Shown: in pieces, positions 1 through 10,176 of the stretch
How positions within the stretch are numbered: position 1 is the stretch's first letter
Layout: every line of letters begins with the position of its first letter
Source: Herminiimonas sp.
GTDB taxonomy: Bacteria; Pseudomonadota; Gammaproteobacteria; Burkholderiales; Burkholderiaceae
DNA: 57,655 bases
Assembly (NCBI GenBank): GCA_014377155.1
Contig: JACMQD010000097.1
Span: forward strand, 1 to 57,655
Direction: 5' to 3'
Notes under the pieces: generated by a model
Told to the model about the DNA's origin: nothing
The model's input: only the letters and a program-made list of their open reading frames with translations
Databases searched by the model: none
Made by a program: the position numbers and the translations under genes

Positions 1-635
1 ATGCGACCGGTCTGGATCACATAGCCGTAATCGGCAATGGCCAGGGCCTTGTGCAAACTTTGCTCGACCAGCAGTACCGACACACCCTGCTCATTGACCA
101 GCTTGATGGTATCGAGCACCTTGGTCACGAACTTCGGCGCGATGCCCCAGGACGGCTCATCGAGTAGCAACATCCTCGGTTTTGCCATCAAGCCGCGTCC
201 GATTGCCAACATCTGTTGTTCGCCACCGCTCATCGTGCCGGCAAGCTGACTGCGGCGTTCTTTCAGAATCGGAAACAGCGAATAAATATTGTCAAGCGAC
301 TCGTCGATTTCCTTCGGGTCGGCCCGGGTGTACGCACCCAGCTGCAGGTTGCGCTCGACGGTCAGCTTGGCGAAGATGCGACGGCCTTCCGGCACCAGCG
401 ACAGGCCCAGTGGTACGCGCTTGTACGCCGCTATATTTTGAATCTGGTTGCCATCGAACGTAATCTCCCCGGCGTCAACCATGTTCAGGCCGGCGATGGC
501 GCGCAAAGTCGTCGACTTGCCGTTACCGTTACCGCCCACCAGCGCGACGAGCTTGCCCTTGCCAACGTTCAGGTCCACTTTGGAAATCGCCAATACACCG
601 TCGTAACTCACTTTTAAATTACGTACCTGAAGCAT
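1..635 (-). CDS. livF: LivF-type ABC transporter ATP-binding protein, 3' end cut by window edge
   Basis: ATPase of a branched-chain-amino-acid-type ABC importer, working as a partner of LivG on the cytoplasmic face of the LivHM channel. Translating the minus strand from 635 gives MLQVRNLKVSYDGVLAIS, then a Walker A GGNGNGKSTT, a consensus signature MSGGEQQML and a Walker B ending LLLDEPSWGI. About 211 codons are visible; the family is about 235 residues, so only the C-terminal tail is missing. The start overlaps the livG stop by one base (TAATG), the usual translational coupling in liv operons. The substrate cannot be read from the ATPase. Confidence 0.93.
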   Translation of the reverse strand, partial: MLQVRNLKVSYDGVLAISKVDLNVGKGKLVALVGGNGNGKSTTLRAIAGLNMVDAGEITFDGNQIQNIAAYKRVPLGLSLVPEGRRIFAKLTVERNLQLGAYTRADPKEIDESLDNIYSLFPILKERRSQLAGTMSGGEQQMLAIGRGLMAKPRMLLLDEPSWGIAPKFVTKVLDTIKLVNEQGVSVLLVEQSLHKALAIADYGYVIQTGR

Positions 636-1348
636 TATTCTTCTCCCAGATAGGCGGCAATGACTTGCGGATTATTGGATACGTCGGCAGGTTTGCCGTC
701 GGCGATTTTCTTACCGTAGTCAAGCACCACGATCGCATCGGCAATGGGCATGATCCCTTCGAGTACGTGCTCGACAATGAGGCATGAAATGCCGCGATCG
801 CGAATTTTGAGGACTACGTCGACAGTTTCCCGGACTTCCGTCGGATTCAATCCTGCCATGACTTCGTCCATCAGCAACAGCTTGGGATGCACTGCCAGGG
901 CGCGTGCCACAGCCAGACGCCGTTGCTCACTGATGGTCATGCTGCCGGCTGCCTTGTTCTTGAACTTGCCGAGATTGACGAAGTCCAGCAACTCGCCTGC
1001 TGCACGTCGTGCGGCACTGACATTGCGATCGATGAGGAAGGCGCCCACCATCACATTTTCCAGTGCACTCATACTGGTGAATGTACGGGCAACCTGGAAT
1101 GTACGGCCGATACCGGCGCGCGCACACTGCTCCGGACTAAAGCCGGAAATCATTAAATTGTCAAGCCAGATGGCGCCCGCTGTGGGCGGCGCAAAGCCGG
1201 CGATACAATTGAACATCGTTGTTTTTCCAGCCCCGTTGGGACCGATTAAGCCAACGATCTGGCCGGCTTCGACTGAGAAGGAGACATCCTGGTTAGCGGT
1301 AATACCGCCAAATCGCTTCGTGACATTTTCAACGCGCAATAGGCTCAT
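635..1348 (-). CDS. livG: LivG-type ABC transporter ATP-binding protein
   Basis: Second ATPase of the branched-chain-amino-acid-type ABC importer, 237 residues, the normal family length. Walker A GPNGAGKTT is near residue 36 and the protein ends with the LivG-type C-terminal region rather than the shorter LivF form. The signature region reads TISEQRRLAVARAL instead of LSGGQ-like, and Walker B is followed by DEVMAGLNP rather than DEP. Both are tolerated in a known LivG subfamily, so I do not read them as inactivation. The start overlaps the livM end by four bases, so livM, livG and livF are probably one transcript. Confidence 0.93.
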   Translation of the reverse strand: MSLLRVENVTKRFGGITANQDVSFSVEAGQIVGLIGPNGAGKTTMFNCIAGFAPPTAGAIWLDNLMISGFSPEQCARAGIGRTFQVARTFTSMSALENVMVGAFLIDRNVSAARRAAGELLDFVNLGKFKNKAAGSMTISEQRRLAVARALAVHPKLLLMDEVMAGLNPTEVRETVDVVLKIRDRGISCLIVEHVLEGIMPIADAIVVLDYGKKIADGKPADVSNNPQVIAAYLGEE

Positions 1349-2391
1349 GCTTCTTCTCCCTTAGCGTGCTGTACCTGGCGAGCCTTGCGACGTTCATTGA
1401 AACTCTTGATCCAGCCTAGTACACCCGTCGGGTAATACACGGCGATGACGATGATCAGCGCCGCATAGATGATCAGGTCGGTGCCGCGGCCCGATCCGCC
1501 AAAGACCACTCGCGTACCCTCGTCGATCATCGTTAGGACGACGGCGCCGACAACCGGACCGAACAAGGTGCCGATGCCACCCAGGATCGACACCAGCGCC
1601 ATCTTGATCGACAGGCCAGTACCGATGACGGATGCCGGATCGATATACAACTCCTTTTGCGCATACAGACTGCCCCCCAGGGCGGTAAAGAAACTGCTGA
1701 CGGCGAACGCGACCTGCTTGTATTTGCTCAGATCGATGCCAAGGCTGCGTGCCGCATCGGGCTCATCCTTGATGGCGCGGAAGTAGTAACCAAGGTAGCT
1801 CTTTTCGATGGCATAGTTGGCCAGCAGCGTCAGTAAGAGCAAGCCGAGGGCGATGTAGTAATACGGCTCTTTGCCTGCGAAAACGAAAGCGCCCCACCCT
1901 TGCTTTTCCATCGGGATCGTCAGGCCGACTGCCGCACCGGCAAATTCCCAGTTGGTAAAAATGATTTGTACGATTTCTGCAACGGCAATGGTCGCCATCG
2001 TGAAGTAATGGCCTTTGAGCCGAAAACACGACGCGCCGATGACCAGACTGATGGCCGCCGACAGGAAGCCGCCGGCCAGCATGGCGATCCATGGATTAAC
2101 GCCCCATTTCGCAAAGAGCAGCGTCGACGTATAGGCGCCGAGTCCGTAGAAGGCAGCCTGTCCCAGCGAGATCTGTCCGGCGTAGCCACCCACGATATTC
2201 CAGGCCACGCCCATCTGCGCTGCCATCAAAACCAGAATAGCGATGTTTTGATGGGATGGACTATCGACGAATAGCGGCAGCGCCAGAGCGATCGCCAGTG
2301 TTACCAGTAGTACGATATGGTTGGTCGTAATTGCCTTGCCGGGCACGGGCGGCAGATCGAGCGGGCGCGAGATTGTTGCGTTCTTACTCAT
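1345..2391 (-). CDS. livM: LivM-type ABC transporter permease
   Basis: Inner-membrane permease, 348 residues, pairing with LivH to form the channel. It has an N-terminal hydrophilic stretch of about 25 residues, then about nine to ten hydrophobic segments. The family motif GGYAGQISLGQAAFYGLGAY lies near residues 68-87 and the conserved GGIGTLFGPVVGA loop near 272. It lies 30 bases after livH and overlaps livG by four bases, so it is part of the same operon. The C-terminus is basic (NERRKARQ), consistent with a cytoplasmic end. Only the substrate class is uncertain. Confidence 0.93.
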   Translation of the reverse strand: MSKNATISRPLDLPPVPGKAITTNHIVLLVTLAIALALPLFVDSPSHQNIAILVLMAAQMGVAWNIVGGYAGQISLGQAAFYGLGAYTSTLLFAKWGVNPWIAMLAGGFLSAAISLVIGASCFRLKGHYFTMATIAVAEIVQIIFTNWEFAGAAVGLTIPMEKQGWGAFVFAGKEPYYYIALGLLLLTLLANYAIEKSYLGYYFRAIKDEPDAARSLGIDLSKYKQVAFAVSSFFTALGGSLYAQKELYIDPASVIGTGLSIKMALVSILGGIGTLFGPVVGAVVLTMIDEGTRVVFGGSGRGTDLIIYAALIIVIAVYYPTGVLGWIKSFNERRKARQVQHAKGEEA

Positions 2392-2421
2392 GTAAATACC
2401 TTTCTTGTAAGCGGTCGGCGA

Positions 2422-3288
2422 TCAAGCCTTGCCCATCAGACCCTGAGGACGGAACATCAACATCGCCAGGAACAGTACGAGAACGATGCCAAGCTTGTAT
2501 TGGGGGCCGAGCAGGAAGCCGCCCATGACCTCGACAATGCCGACCAGCAGTCCGGCAAGCAGCGCACCCATGATGCTGCCAAAGCCGCCCAGATTGACTA
2601 CGACAAACGCGATCAGAATAAAATTGGCGCCGATTTCCGGATTCATTGGAATGAAGGTCGATAGCAAAGCTCCCGCGACACCGGCACAGGCCGCACCGAT
2701 TCCCCACGCCAGCGCAAACATCTTTTGTGAATCGATCCCCATAAGCCGTGCGGCGTCTTTGTCAGCTGCGGTTGCTTCCAGCGCTGCGCCGGCTTTGGTT
2801 TTCGTGAGAAAAAACCAGACACCAAGCGACACCAGAATCGCGCCGACACCGGCGATGACCTGCGGTAAACCGATTTGAATGCCGGCAAGCGAAATTTGTC
2901 CGCTGACAATCGATTTGTCGACCGTACGAAAGTCCGGCTTCCAAAAAAACTGCGCAATGCCGCGAAACAGCAGCATCAAGCCGAACGTTGTAAACAGCTG
3001 CGACACCATCGGTGCATTGGTGATTTTGCTGATCACGAGTTTGTAGACCATCACGCCCAATCCAAACAGAAAGAGAGCAGTCAACGGCAGGGTGAACATC
3101 GGATCGAGTGCATACAGCGAAAAGAGCCAGAAGCTCGAATACATCCCGAACATGAGGAACTCGCCGTGCGAAAAATTGACAATGTCCATCACGCCAAAGA
3201 TCATCGTCAGACCGATCGCCACGAGGGCATAGATCAGACCAATCAGAATCCCTGAAGCAAGCGTCTGCAATAAAATTTCCAAGGTCAT
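2422..3288 (-). CDS. livH: LivH-type ABC transporter permease
   Basis: Inner-membrane permease of the branched-chain-amino-acid type. The start chosen is the ATG at 3288, preceded by GAGGAGAAAC. The open frame runs upstream to 3465, but that extension (ending WLEEKR) is hydrophilic and has no family resemblance. The 288-residue product opens MTLEILLQTLASG and carries the hallmark GLTMIFGVMDIVNFSHGEFL near residues 26-45, then several membrane segments and the late loop GSIMGALLAG. It lies 331 bases after the binding-protein gene, and that gap may separate a strongly expressed binding-protein message from the membrane and ATPase genes. Confidence 0.92.
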   Translation of the reverse strand: MTLEILLQTLASGILIGLIYALVAIGLTMIFGVMDIVNFSHGEFLMFGMYSSFWLFSLYALDPMFTLPLTALFLFGLGVMVYKLVISKITNAPMVSQLFTTFGLMLLFRGIAQFFWKPDFRTVDKSIVSGQISLAGIQIGLPQVIAGVGAILVSLGVWFFLTKTKAGAALEATAADKDAARLMGIDSQKMFALAWGIGAACAGVAGALLSTFIPMNPEIGANFILIAFVVVNLGGFGSIMGALLAGLLVGIVEVMGGFLLGPQYKLGIVLVLFLAMLMFRPQGLMGKA

Positions 3289-3619
3289 ACGTTTCTCCTC
3301 CAACCAATATTTTTTTAAATTTGTGGCAACTGAAAGTCCGGCTAGAAACCTTGGAACCTCTAGCGAAAGCGTCACTGCTATTGCTGTTGTTTCGCCGTTT
3401 TTGGTAGAGACCCTGGCGAGCGGTACGTTGGCCGCACGGCTGAGCGCACATTCGTGGCGTTGCACTGTTGCCGGACGCGTCGGGGACCAGGGTAAGCGCG
3501 CTGCGGACGCGCCTTCACCGCAGGCCAGTTCCGACTACCCGTGCGGGGAAGGACCTGGACGTTGGCAGCCTATGCGCTGAGCACGGTATGCGTCACCGCA
3601 CCGCATCGCGGATCAATTT
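3289..3619. other. Intergenic gap between binding protein and livH
   Basis: No gene is supported here. The livH frame stays open on the minus strand to 3465, but the extra residues have no ribosome-binding site and no permease character. The short plus-strand frame at 3323-3580 lacks a recognisable product. I see no clear T-tailed hairpin, so whether the binding-protein transcript stops or continues into livH cannot be decided by eye. The livH Shine-Dalgarno sequence lies at the left edge, just before 3289. Confidence 0.5.
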
Positions 3620-4885
3620 CTATTTGCGCTGATCCCATTTCGGCATTGGCCAGACAATGTCACGCGAAGCCAGGTCAAACGGCCACACTGTGTTGTACTT
3701 GCCATCAATGACCTGAACCAGAATGCCGGCACCATAGATGTTTTGACCGGTGGCGTCGAACTTGATACCCTTCCAAGGCATAATGGTTTTCTTGCCATCA
3801 ATATCGGTTTCGGTCAGCGCTTTGCGGATTGCCTCCGGCTCGGTGGAGCCGGCACGGTTGATTGCATCAGCCAGGGTCAGCATCCCGGTGAAGGTCCGTG
3901 ATGAATTGCCGGTAAAGTTGATCTTGAACCGCGCTTGCATCAGATCGTTGACCTGTTTGATCAAAGGATTGGTTTTCGCCAGATCGAGAGACCAGACTTC
4001 TCGCGTGATGATGAACTCGGCATCCTTGCCAAGTGTTTTGATGAACTCAGTGTCCGTAAAGCCGGAATTGTTCGCCAAAATCATGTCAGGTGAAAAGCCC
4101 AGTTCCTTGTAGGTTTTCATCGACATGATGGCGTCACCCAGGTACGACGATTGCATGACGACCTGTGGATTGCCGGACTTGATCAACTGCACTTCGGATG
4201 TCAGCTGCGTACTCTTTTGTGGGTAAGAGACAGCCTTGACAATGTTAAAACCTTTTTCCTGCGACAGTTTGGTTTCAAGCTTCGTCGTTTCGTTGCCCCA
4301 CTGGGTGTTCTCGTTAAAGAGCGCAAGTTGTTTGACCTTGATGCCTTTTTTCACTTCGAGGTCCTTGAAGAACTCATAGAAGTTATGAACGAACAAGTCA
4401 TCATGCGGTGTCGTGCGGAAGAACCATTTGAAGCCACGTTGGGTCAGCGACGCGGACGACGATTCGGGGTTCAGAAACGGAATGCCGTAACGCTGGGCTA
4501 CCTGGCTCGCCGTCTGGGTAACATTACTATTGTAGGCGCCAACGACGGCGACGACTTTTTCTTGCGTGATCAGACGCTCGGCTTCCGTTGCACCAACTTG
4601 CGGATTACCTTGATGGTCGCCGAACACCAGCTTGATCTTCGCACCCTTGAGGTTGGGCAAACCGCCACCGGCCGAGAACGGCAGATTCGGCACGGACTTG
4701 GCGCCGTTGTTGATGATGTCTGCGGCCAGTTCAAGCGCGTTCTTCATCTCGGCACCGGTCGACGCACCCGGACCGGTCAGCGGATAGATCACGCCGATTT
4801 TGATTTCCTGCTGCGCATAGGCGGATACGCTGAAACACAACGCGATTCCAATCTGGGCGATTTTTCTGAAAGTACCTGTATACAT
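3620..4885 (-). CDS. Periplasmic ligand-binding protein of a branched-chain-amino-acid-type ABC transporter
   Basis: Exported type-I periplasmic binding protein (LivK/Peripla_BP_6 class) delivering substrate to the LivHMGF complex. The start chosen is the ATG at 4885 with AAGGAGCG upstream. It gives 421 residues with a signal peptide that probably ends AYA just before QQEIKIGVIYPLTGP, the canonical mature start. The repeated aromatic and acidic pattern of the two lobes (VVGAYNSNVTQTAS, FFRTTPHDDLF) is typical. At about 395 mature residues it is longer than E. coli LivK and resembles homologues binding amides, aromatic acids or larger amino acids. The divergent oxoprolinase-type gene suggests a cyclic or modified amino acid ligand, but that is inference. 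Confidence 0.88.
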   Translation of the reverse strand: MYTGTFRKIAQIGIALCFSVSAYAQQEIKIGVIYPLTGPGASTGAEMKNALELAADIINNGAKSVPNLPFSAGGGLPNLKGAKIKLVFGDHQGNPQVGATEAERLITQEKVVAVVGAYNSNVTQTASQVAQRYGIPFLNPESSSASLTQRGFKWFFRTTPHDDLFVHNFYEFFKDLEVKKGIKVKQLALFNENTQWGNETTKLETKLSQEKGFNIVKAVSYPQKSTQLTSEVQLIKSGNPQVVMQSSYLGDAIMSMKTYKELGFSPDMILANNSGFTDTEFIKTLGKDAEFIITREVWSLDLAKTNPLIKQVNDLMQARFKINFTGNSSRTFTGMLTLADAINRAGSTEPEAIRKALTETDIDGKKTIMPWKGIKFDATGQNIYGAGILVQVIDGKYNTVWPFDLASRDIVWPMPKWDQRK

Positions 4886-4964
4886 AGTGAAACGCTCCTT
4901 TTTTGAGTACTGCAAAATTCCCTCTCGCACGGAATCGGGTGAGAGCGATGGAATACGACGTTGC

Positions 4965-5975
4965 TTATTTCATCGATCGATCGGTGGTGTACTTCAACAG
5001 CACAGAGAGCGCGTCGCTGCCAGCGTTCTTGAGCCATTCCCGGGCCATCGTTTCGCCGAAGCGGTCCAGTGACTTTCTGATGAAAGGGTCGATTGTCGAA
5101 ACGCTCATTTTATTATCGGTGAGCTCTTTCTCGTTGTTGTTATTTTTCTCCTGGCTGACTTTCCAGCCCCGTACTTCCGCAGCGTGCGCCGCATCCAGCA
5201 CTTTTTTCTTCGTAATGTCATCCATGCGATCGAATGTCTTGAGACTGACGAACACGACGTTCTTTGGTATCCATGCATTGATCCGATAGTAGTAAGGCAT
5301 TTTTGCCCATGCCCTAGTCTCCACCCCGGAGGCACTTGACGTCAACATGATGTCAAATTTTTCGTCGGCCATCGCCTGCGGCAGGTCTGCCAACTGAATC
5401 GTCACCGGCACCGCACCCGTCAATTCCGCGATGCGTTCGGTCGCCGGGCTGTAGGTGCGCATGCGCAGTCCCTTCAGGTCCTTGAGCATGTTGATCGGGC
5501 GATTCGAATAAAAATTTTGTGGCGGCCACGGCACGGCATAAAGCAATTGCAGTCCATGCGCTCGCAGTGCCTTGTCGACTGCCGGCCGAGAGCCGTCCCA
5601 CATACGCTTGGCGTCGTCATACCCCGACACAATGAACGGTAATGAGTCGATCCCGAAAATCGGACTCACCTTCGCAAGACTGGACAAAAACACTTCGCCG
5701 GCATCAGCCTTTCCTGCAACGACCCCTGAAAAAATATCTGCAGGCTTGATCAGTGTCCCATCAGGATGAATTTTGAACTGGACCTGACCGCTGGTCGAAG
5801 CACTGACGTCATCGGCGAACTGCTGAAGATTCTTTGTTTGAAAATATTCTTTGGCATAAGCGGTCGCCACGTTGATATCGATACTTGCGGCATGTGCAGT
5901 GCTTGCCAATACTGGTAATAGCGCCAGTATCAGCGCCACCACCCCGTTTTTGAATACCCCGTTATGTGGGTGCAT
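4965..5975 (-). CDS. TRAP transporter solute-binding protein, DctP family (orphan)
   Basis: Periplasmic substrate-binding subunit of a tripartite ATP-independent transporter, 336 residues, the normal length. A signal peptide ends near STAHA, with the mature protein starting ASIDINVATAY. The conserved DctP substrate-arginine region appears as LKGLRMRTYSPATERI near residues 166-181. A strong AAGGAGACGATC precedes the ATG at 5975. No DctQ or DctM membrane subunit is in this window, so it is an orphan here and must work with a transporter encoded elsewhere or act as a sensor-type binding protein. It lies beside an ABC binding protein and divergent from the oxoprolinase fusion, so a shared carboxylate substrate is possible. 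Confidence 0.9.
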   Translation of the reverse strand: MHPHNGVFKNGVVALILALLPVLASTAHAASIDINVATAYAKEYFQTKNLQQFADDVSASTSGQVQFKIHPDGTLIKPADIFSGVVAGKADAGEVFLSSLAKVSPIFGIDSLPFIVSGYDDAKRMWDGSRPAVDKALRAHGLQLLYAVPWPPQNFYSNRPINMLKDLKGLRMRTYSPATERIAELTGAVPVTIQLADLPQAMADEKFDIMLTSSASGVETRAWAKMPYYYRINAWIPKNVVFVSLKTFDRMDDITKKKVLDAAHAAEVRGWKVSQEKNNNNEKELTDNKMSVSTIDPFIRKSLDRFGETMAREWLKNAGSDALSVLLKYTTDRSMK

Positions 5976-6540
5976 GATCGTCTCCTTGTTTTTATTAATA
6001 TTAAACGTTACGTCGATAAAACGTCAATAAATTATATTCTATTTCGATCCCATTACAACTACAATATCAACAACGACAAGCAAACTCTGAAACGACAAAA
6101 TGCGAGTGAGTCGAAGGAAAAGCAGGCGATCCAGTCAATGCGTTAAAGGATTACAGCGGCGTCCGTCCAGTTAAGGAACGATACGAAGGTGGATGCGGTG
6201 GGCGGTTCCCTTCCACGAAAACAGGAACCTCGGCTAGATATGGTCTCGTAAAAAAGCTGTCGATACGGGACGCCGGATGCGGCGTCGTTTCTTCGAGCGT
6301 TACAAAGCTGGCGCCGAAACTGGATGGCACAAAGCGGATTGCGCAATGCAGGAAAGGGCGTTGTGCTGAATTCGGGGAATACCGCGTACCGCATGCGCAC
6401 GAAGCAGCTGGCGGACCTCGACGCGCTCGAAATGAATAAGCAGATTATGCAGGAATTGACCCAGTTTCTTTGCAAGATGTCTGGATATTATGATCAAGCC
6501 GCGCATGCGGAATCGTCTCTTTATGAAAGGTGAAGGCGCC
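5976..6540. promoter_or_regulatory. Divergent regulatory region with an 11-bp tandem repeat
   Basis: This 565-base gap separates the minus-strand TRAP binding protein from the plus-strand oxoprolinase fusion, so it must hold both promoters. The left part (about 5985-6110) is very AT-rich. At 6010-6031 two 11-bp direct repeats abut, ACGTCGATAAA and ACGTCAATAAA, differing at one base: a plausible regulator half-site pair, one helical turn apart. The right part (6140-6490) contains short open frames on both strands without recognisable products, probably leader or non-coding DNA. I could not assign a -35/-10 with confidence. Confidence 0.4.
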
Positions 6541-9500
6541 ATGAATCAAGAACAACAAACGCAACATGGGGAGCAGGACAAGCGGTGGCAGTTCTGGATC
6601 GACCGCGGCGGCACGTTTACCGATATCGTTGCGCGTCGCCCCGATGGCAAGTTGTTAACACATAAACTGTTATCGGAAAACCCTGAGCAATACCAGGATG
6701 CCGCCGTTGCCGGAATCAAGCGCTTGCTCAATATCGGTGCCCAGGACTTGATCCCGCCCGACGTTGTCGAGGCAGTAAAGATGGGCACCACGGTTGCCAC
6801 GAACGCACTGCTCGAACGTAAAGGCGACCCAACTGCGCTTCTGATAACAAAAGGATTTCGGGACGCATTGCGGATCGCATACCAGAACCGCCCTCGCCTG
6901 TTTGACCGCAATTTGGTTTTGCCCGAGCTTCTATACGAAAAAGTGATCGAAGTTGACGAGCGTCTCGGTGCACACGGTGAAGTGATTTGCGCACTCGACG
7001 AAACCGGCGTGACACGTGACTTGCGCGCGCTGTTTGTTGAAGGATTCCGCGCGGTCGCCATCGTGCTCATGCACGGCTATCGTTTTACGCAGCATGAAGA
7101 AGCCATCGCAGGCATCGCGCGCAGTATCGGTTTTACCCAGGTCTCCGTGTCGCATAAAGTCAGCCCGATGATGAAGCTGGTGTCGCGCGGCGACACCACC
7201 GTGGTCGATGCCTATCTGTCGCCGATCCTGCGCCGCTATGTCGACCAGGTGGCAAGTCACATGCATGGGGTGCGCTTGCTGTTCATGCAAAGCAATGGCG
7301 GCTTGGCCCATGCGCATCGTTTTCAGGGCAAGGACTCGATTTTGTCCGGCCCGGCAGGCGGGATTGTTGGCATGGTGCGAACCGCCAAGACCGCAGGTTT
7401 TGACAAGATCATCGGTTTTGACATGGGCGGCACCTCGACGGATGTGTCCCATTACGCCGGGGAATTCGAGCGCGAATTCGAAACCCAGGTCGCCGGTGTA
7501 CGCATGCGTGCGCCGATGATGAGCATCCATACCGTGGCCGCCGGCGGCGGCTCAGTGCTGCATTTCGACGGATCGCGATTTCGCGTCGGCCCCGACAGCG
7601 CCGGCGCCAACCCGGGCCCCGCCAGTTACCGGCGCGGAGGACAACTCGCTGTCACCGACTGTAACGTCATGCTTGGCAAGATCCAGCCGCACTATTTCCC
7701 GGATGTGTTCGGTCCGCGGGCCGATGAACGACTCGACCGCGACGCCGTGGTACAAAAATTCACGGAAATGTCGGAACAGATTTTTACGTCGACCGGCAAT
7801 CGTCGCACGCCGGAAGAAGTCGCCGAAGGGTTCATCGAAATTGCCGTGGGCAATATGGCCAATGCAATCAAATTCATCTCTGTTCAGCGCGGTCACGATG
7901 TGACTGAATATACACTCACGACTTTTGGCGGCGCTGGTGGCCAGCATGCCTGTCTGGTTGCCGATGCACTTGGCATGACGCGCGTATTTGCACACCCGCT
8001 TGCCGGCGTACTGTCGGCATACGGCATGGGACTGGCGGACCAGACATCGATGCGTGAACAAGCCCTGGAAGTGATGCTGTCGCAACCCGTGATGCCCACG
8101 ATTGCCGCGCAGTTGCGTGCCTTGGCGGATGAGGCGCGCGCCGATTTGCTGGACCAGGGCGTTGCTGAGGGGCAGATTCGTATTATCGAGCGTGCGCATT
8201 TGCGTTATGACGGTACGGACTCAGTCATTGTCGTGCCCTTCGATTCGGTTGACAACATGACGGCGCACTTCGAAGCGTCGTACAAAAAACGCTATTCGTT
8301 CCTCATGCCCGACAAGCAGATGGTGGTCGAGGCGATTTCGGTCGAAGCGGTCGGTTACTCGGCAGATCGTGCCGAAATCATGGAGGAATTGCCCCTGCGT
8401 GATGGACCACTGCGTCCGGCGGAGATCGTACGCATGTTTTCAGGCGGAAAATGGCACGAAAGCGGACTCTATCTGCGCGAAGACACCCGACCCGGGGATG
8501 TCATCCGCGGCCCCGCCATCATCGCGGAAAAGAATGCTACCAATGTCATTGAACCAGGCTGGGAAGCCGAAGTGACCGAACTTAATAATCTGGTGCTCAA
8601 TCGCATCGAAATCCGCGTGCAACGGCGCGCCATCGGCACCACGGCAGATCCGGTGATGCTCGAGGTGTTCAACAACCTCTTCATGAGCATCGCTGAACAA
8701 ATGGGATTGCGCCTGCAAAACACGTCCGTTTCGGTCAACATCAAGGAGCGGCTCGATTTTTCCTGCGCGTTGTTCGATGGCGAAGGCAACCTGATTGCAA
8801 ATGCACCGCATATTCCGGTGCATCTTGGCTCGATGGGCGACAGCATCAAGACCATCATCGCCAAAAATGCAGGCAAGATGAATCCGGGCGATGTTTTCAT
8901 GCTGAATGATCCCTACCATGGCGGCACGCACCTGCCCGACATCACGGTGATCACGCCTGCTTTCGACAAGGATGGCGAAGAGATTCTGTTCTACGTCGGT
9001 TCGCGCGGGCATCATGCCGACATCGGTGGCATTACCCCGGGTTCCATGCCGGCCAACAGTACGGTAGTGGAGGAAGAAGGCGTCTTGATCAACAATTTCC
9101 AATTGGTACGCCAAGGACGTTTTCTGGAAGAAGAAACCATTGCGCTGCTTTCGTCTGGCAAATACCCCGCGCGTAACATTCCCCAGAATCTGGCGGACTT
9201 GCAGGCACAGATCGCGGCCAATCAGAAAGGTGTCGAAGAATTGTTGAAGATGGTCGAACACTTCGGACTCGATGTGGTGCGCGCCTACATGGGACACGTG
9301 CAGGACAACGCGGAAGAAGCGGTGCGCCGGGTGATCACCGCCTTGAAGGACAGCAGCTACGAATACCATCTCGATAACGGCGCAGTCATTAAGGTCGCCA
9401 TTCGTGTCAACCACGATGCGCGCACGGCGGTGATTGACTTTACCGGTACGTCGCCGCAGTTGAACAATAATTTTAATGCGCCAAGTGCGATCTGCATGGC

Positions 9501-10176
9501 GGCTGTGTTGTACGTTTTTCGCACCTTGGTCGATGATGAAATTCCGTTAAATGCCGGCTGCCTTAAACCGCTCAACGTCATCATCCCTGCTGGTTCGATG
9601 CTCAATCCGCATTATCCGGCCGCGGTTGTATCCGGCAACGTCGAGACCTCGAGTTGCATCACCAATGCGTTGTACGGCGCGCTCGGCGTGATGGCGTCGG
9701 CGCCTGGCACGATGAATAATTTCACGTTCGGCAACGACGAGCACCAATACTACGAAACGATTTCGGGCGGTTCCGGTGCCGGCAATGGGTTTAACGGTAC
9801 CGACGTTGTTCAGACGCATATGACCAATTCGCGGTTGACGGATCCGGAAGTGCTGGAATGGCGCTATCCAGTGCGTCTGGACAGCTATGAAATCAACCCA
9901 GGTTCCGGTGGCGAAGGCAAATGGCACGGCGGCAGCGGCGGCATCCGCAAGGTGCGGTTCCTGCAAGACATGACCGCGTCGATACTGTCGAACAATCGCA
10001 TCGTTCCACCGTTCGGCGCCGCTGGTGGCGGGCCCGGTCAATGCGGTCGCAACTACGTGATCCGGGCCGATGGCCACGAAGAGGCTTTGAGTTTTGTGGC
10101 GAGCACGGCCATGCATCCGGGGGATGTCTTTGTCATCGAAACGCCTGGCGGGGGTGGTTATGGCGCACCGACGTAG
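6541..10176 (+). CDS. Fused hydantoinase A/B, 5-oxoprolinase-type ATP-dependent hydrolase
   Basis: Cytoplasmic ATP-dependent amidohydrolase related to 5-oxoprolinase, N-methylhydantoinase and acetophenone carboxylase. The start chosen is the ATG at 6541 after GGTGAAGG; an in-frame ATG at 6523 is less well placed. The product is 1211 residues. The HyuA half opens with the ATP-binding DRGGTFTD near residue 21 and has a second phosphate motif, [11 protein letters not shown], near 292. The HyuB half starts around residue 704 with [16 protein letters not shown] and includes [12 protein letters not shown] and [10 protein letters not shown]. The fused order matches eukaryotic and bacterial 5-oxoprolinases (about 1200-1290 residues), so 5-oxoproline to glutamate is the likeliest reaction, but hydantoins cannot be excluded. 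The upstream transporters are divergent. Confidence 0.88.
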   Translation: MNQEQQTQHGEQDKRWQFWIDRGGTFTDIVARRPDGKLLTHKLLSENPEQYQDAAVAGIKRLLNIGAQDLIPPDVVEAVKMGTTVATNALLERKGDPTALLITKGFRDALRIAYQNRPRLFDRNLVLPELLYEKVIEVDERLGAHGEVICALDETGVTRDLRALFVEGFRAVAIVLMHGYRFTQHEEAIAGIARSIGFTQVSVSHKVSPMMKLVSRGDTTVVDAYLSPILRRYVDQVASHMHGVRLLFMQSNGGLAHAHRFQGKDSILSGPAGGIVGMVRTAKTAGFDKIIGFDMGGTSTDVSHYAGEFEREFETQVAGVRMRAPMMSIHTVAAGGGSVLHFDGSRFRVGPDSAGANPGPASYRRGGQLAVTDCNVMLGKIQPHYFPDVFGPRADERLDRDAVVQKFTEMSEQIFTSTGNRRTPEEVAEGFIEIAVGNMANAIKFISVQRGHDVTEYTLTTFGGAGGQHACLVADALGMTRVFAHPLAGVLSAYGMGLADQTSMREQALEVMLSQPVMPTIAAQLRALADEARADLLDQGVAEGQIRIIERAHLRYDGTDSVIVVPFDSVDNMTAHFEASYKKRYSFLMPDKQMVVEAISVEAVGYSADRAEIMEELPLRDGPLRPAEIVRMFSGGKWHESGLYLREDTRPGDVIRGPAIIAEKNATNVIEPGWEAEVTELNNLVLNRIEIRVQRRAIGTTADPVMLEVFNNLFMSIAEQMGLRLQNTSVSVNIKERLDFSCALFDGEGNLIANAPHIPVHLGSMGDSIKTIIAKNAGKMNPGDVFMLNDPYHGGTHLPDITVITPAFDKDGEEILFYVGSRGHHADIGGITPGSMPANSTVVEEEGVLINNFQLVRQGRFLEEETIALLSSGKYPARNIPQNLADLQAQIAANQKGVEELLKMVEHFGLDVVRAYMGHVQDNAEEAVRRVITALKDSSYEYHLDNGAVIKVAIRVNHDARTAVIDFTGTSPQLNNNFNAPSAICMAAVLYVFRTLVDDEIPLNAGCLKPLNVIIPAGSMLNPHYPAAVVSGNVETSSCITNALYGALGVMASAPGTMNNFTFGNDEHQYYETISGGSGAGNGFNGTDVVQTHMTNSRLTDPEVLEWRYPVRLDSYEINPGSGGEGKWHGGSGGIRKVRFLQDMTASILSNNRIVPPFGAAGGGPGQCGRNYVIRADGHEEALSFVASTAMHPGDVFVIETPGGGGYGAPT

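Noticed and set aside
635..1348. LivG as an inactive ATPase because its signature motif and Walker B deviate.
   Set aside because: The same TISEQRRL / DEVMAGL variants occur in a recognised LivG subfamily, and Walker A and the catalytic Glu are present.
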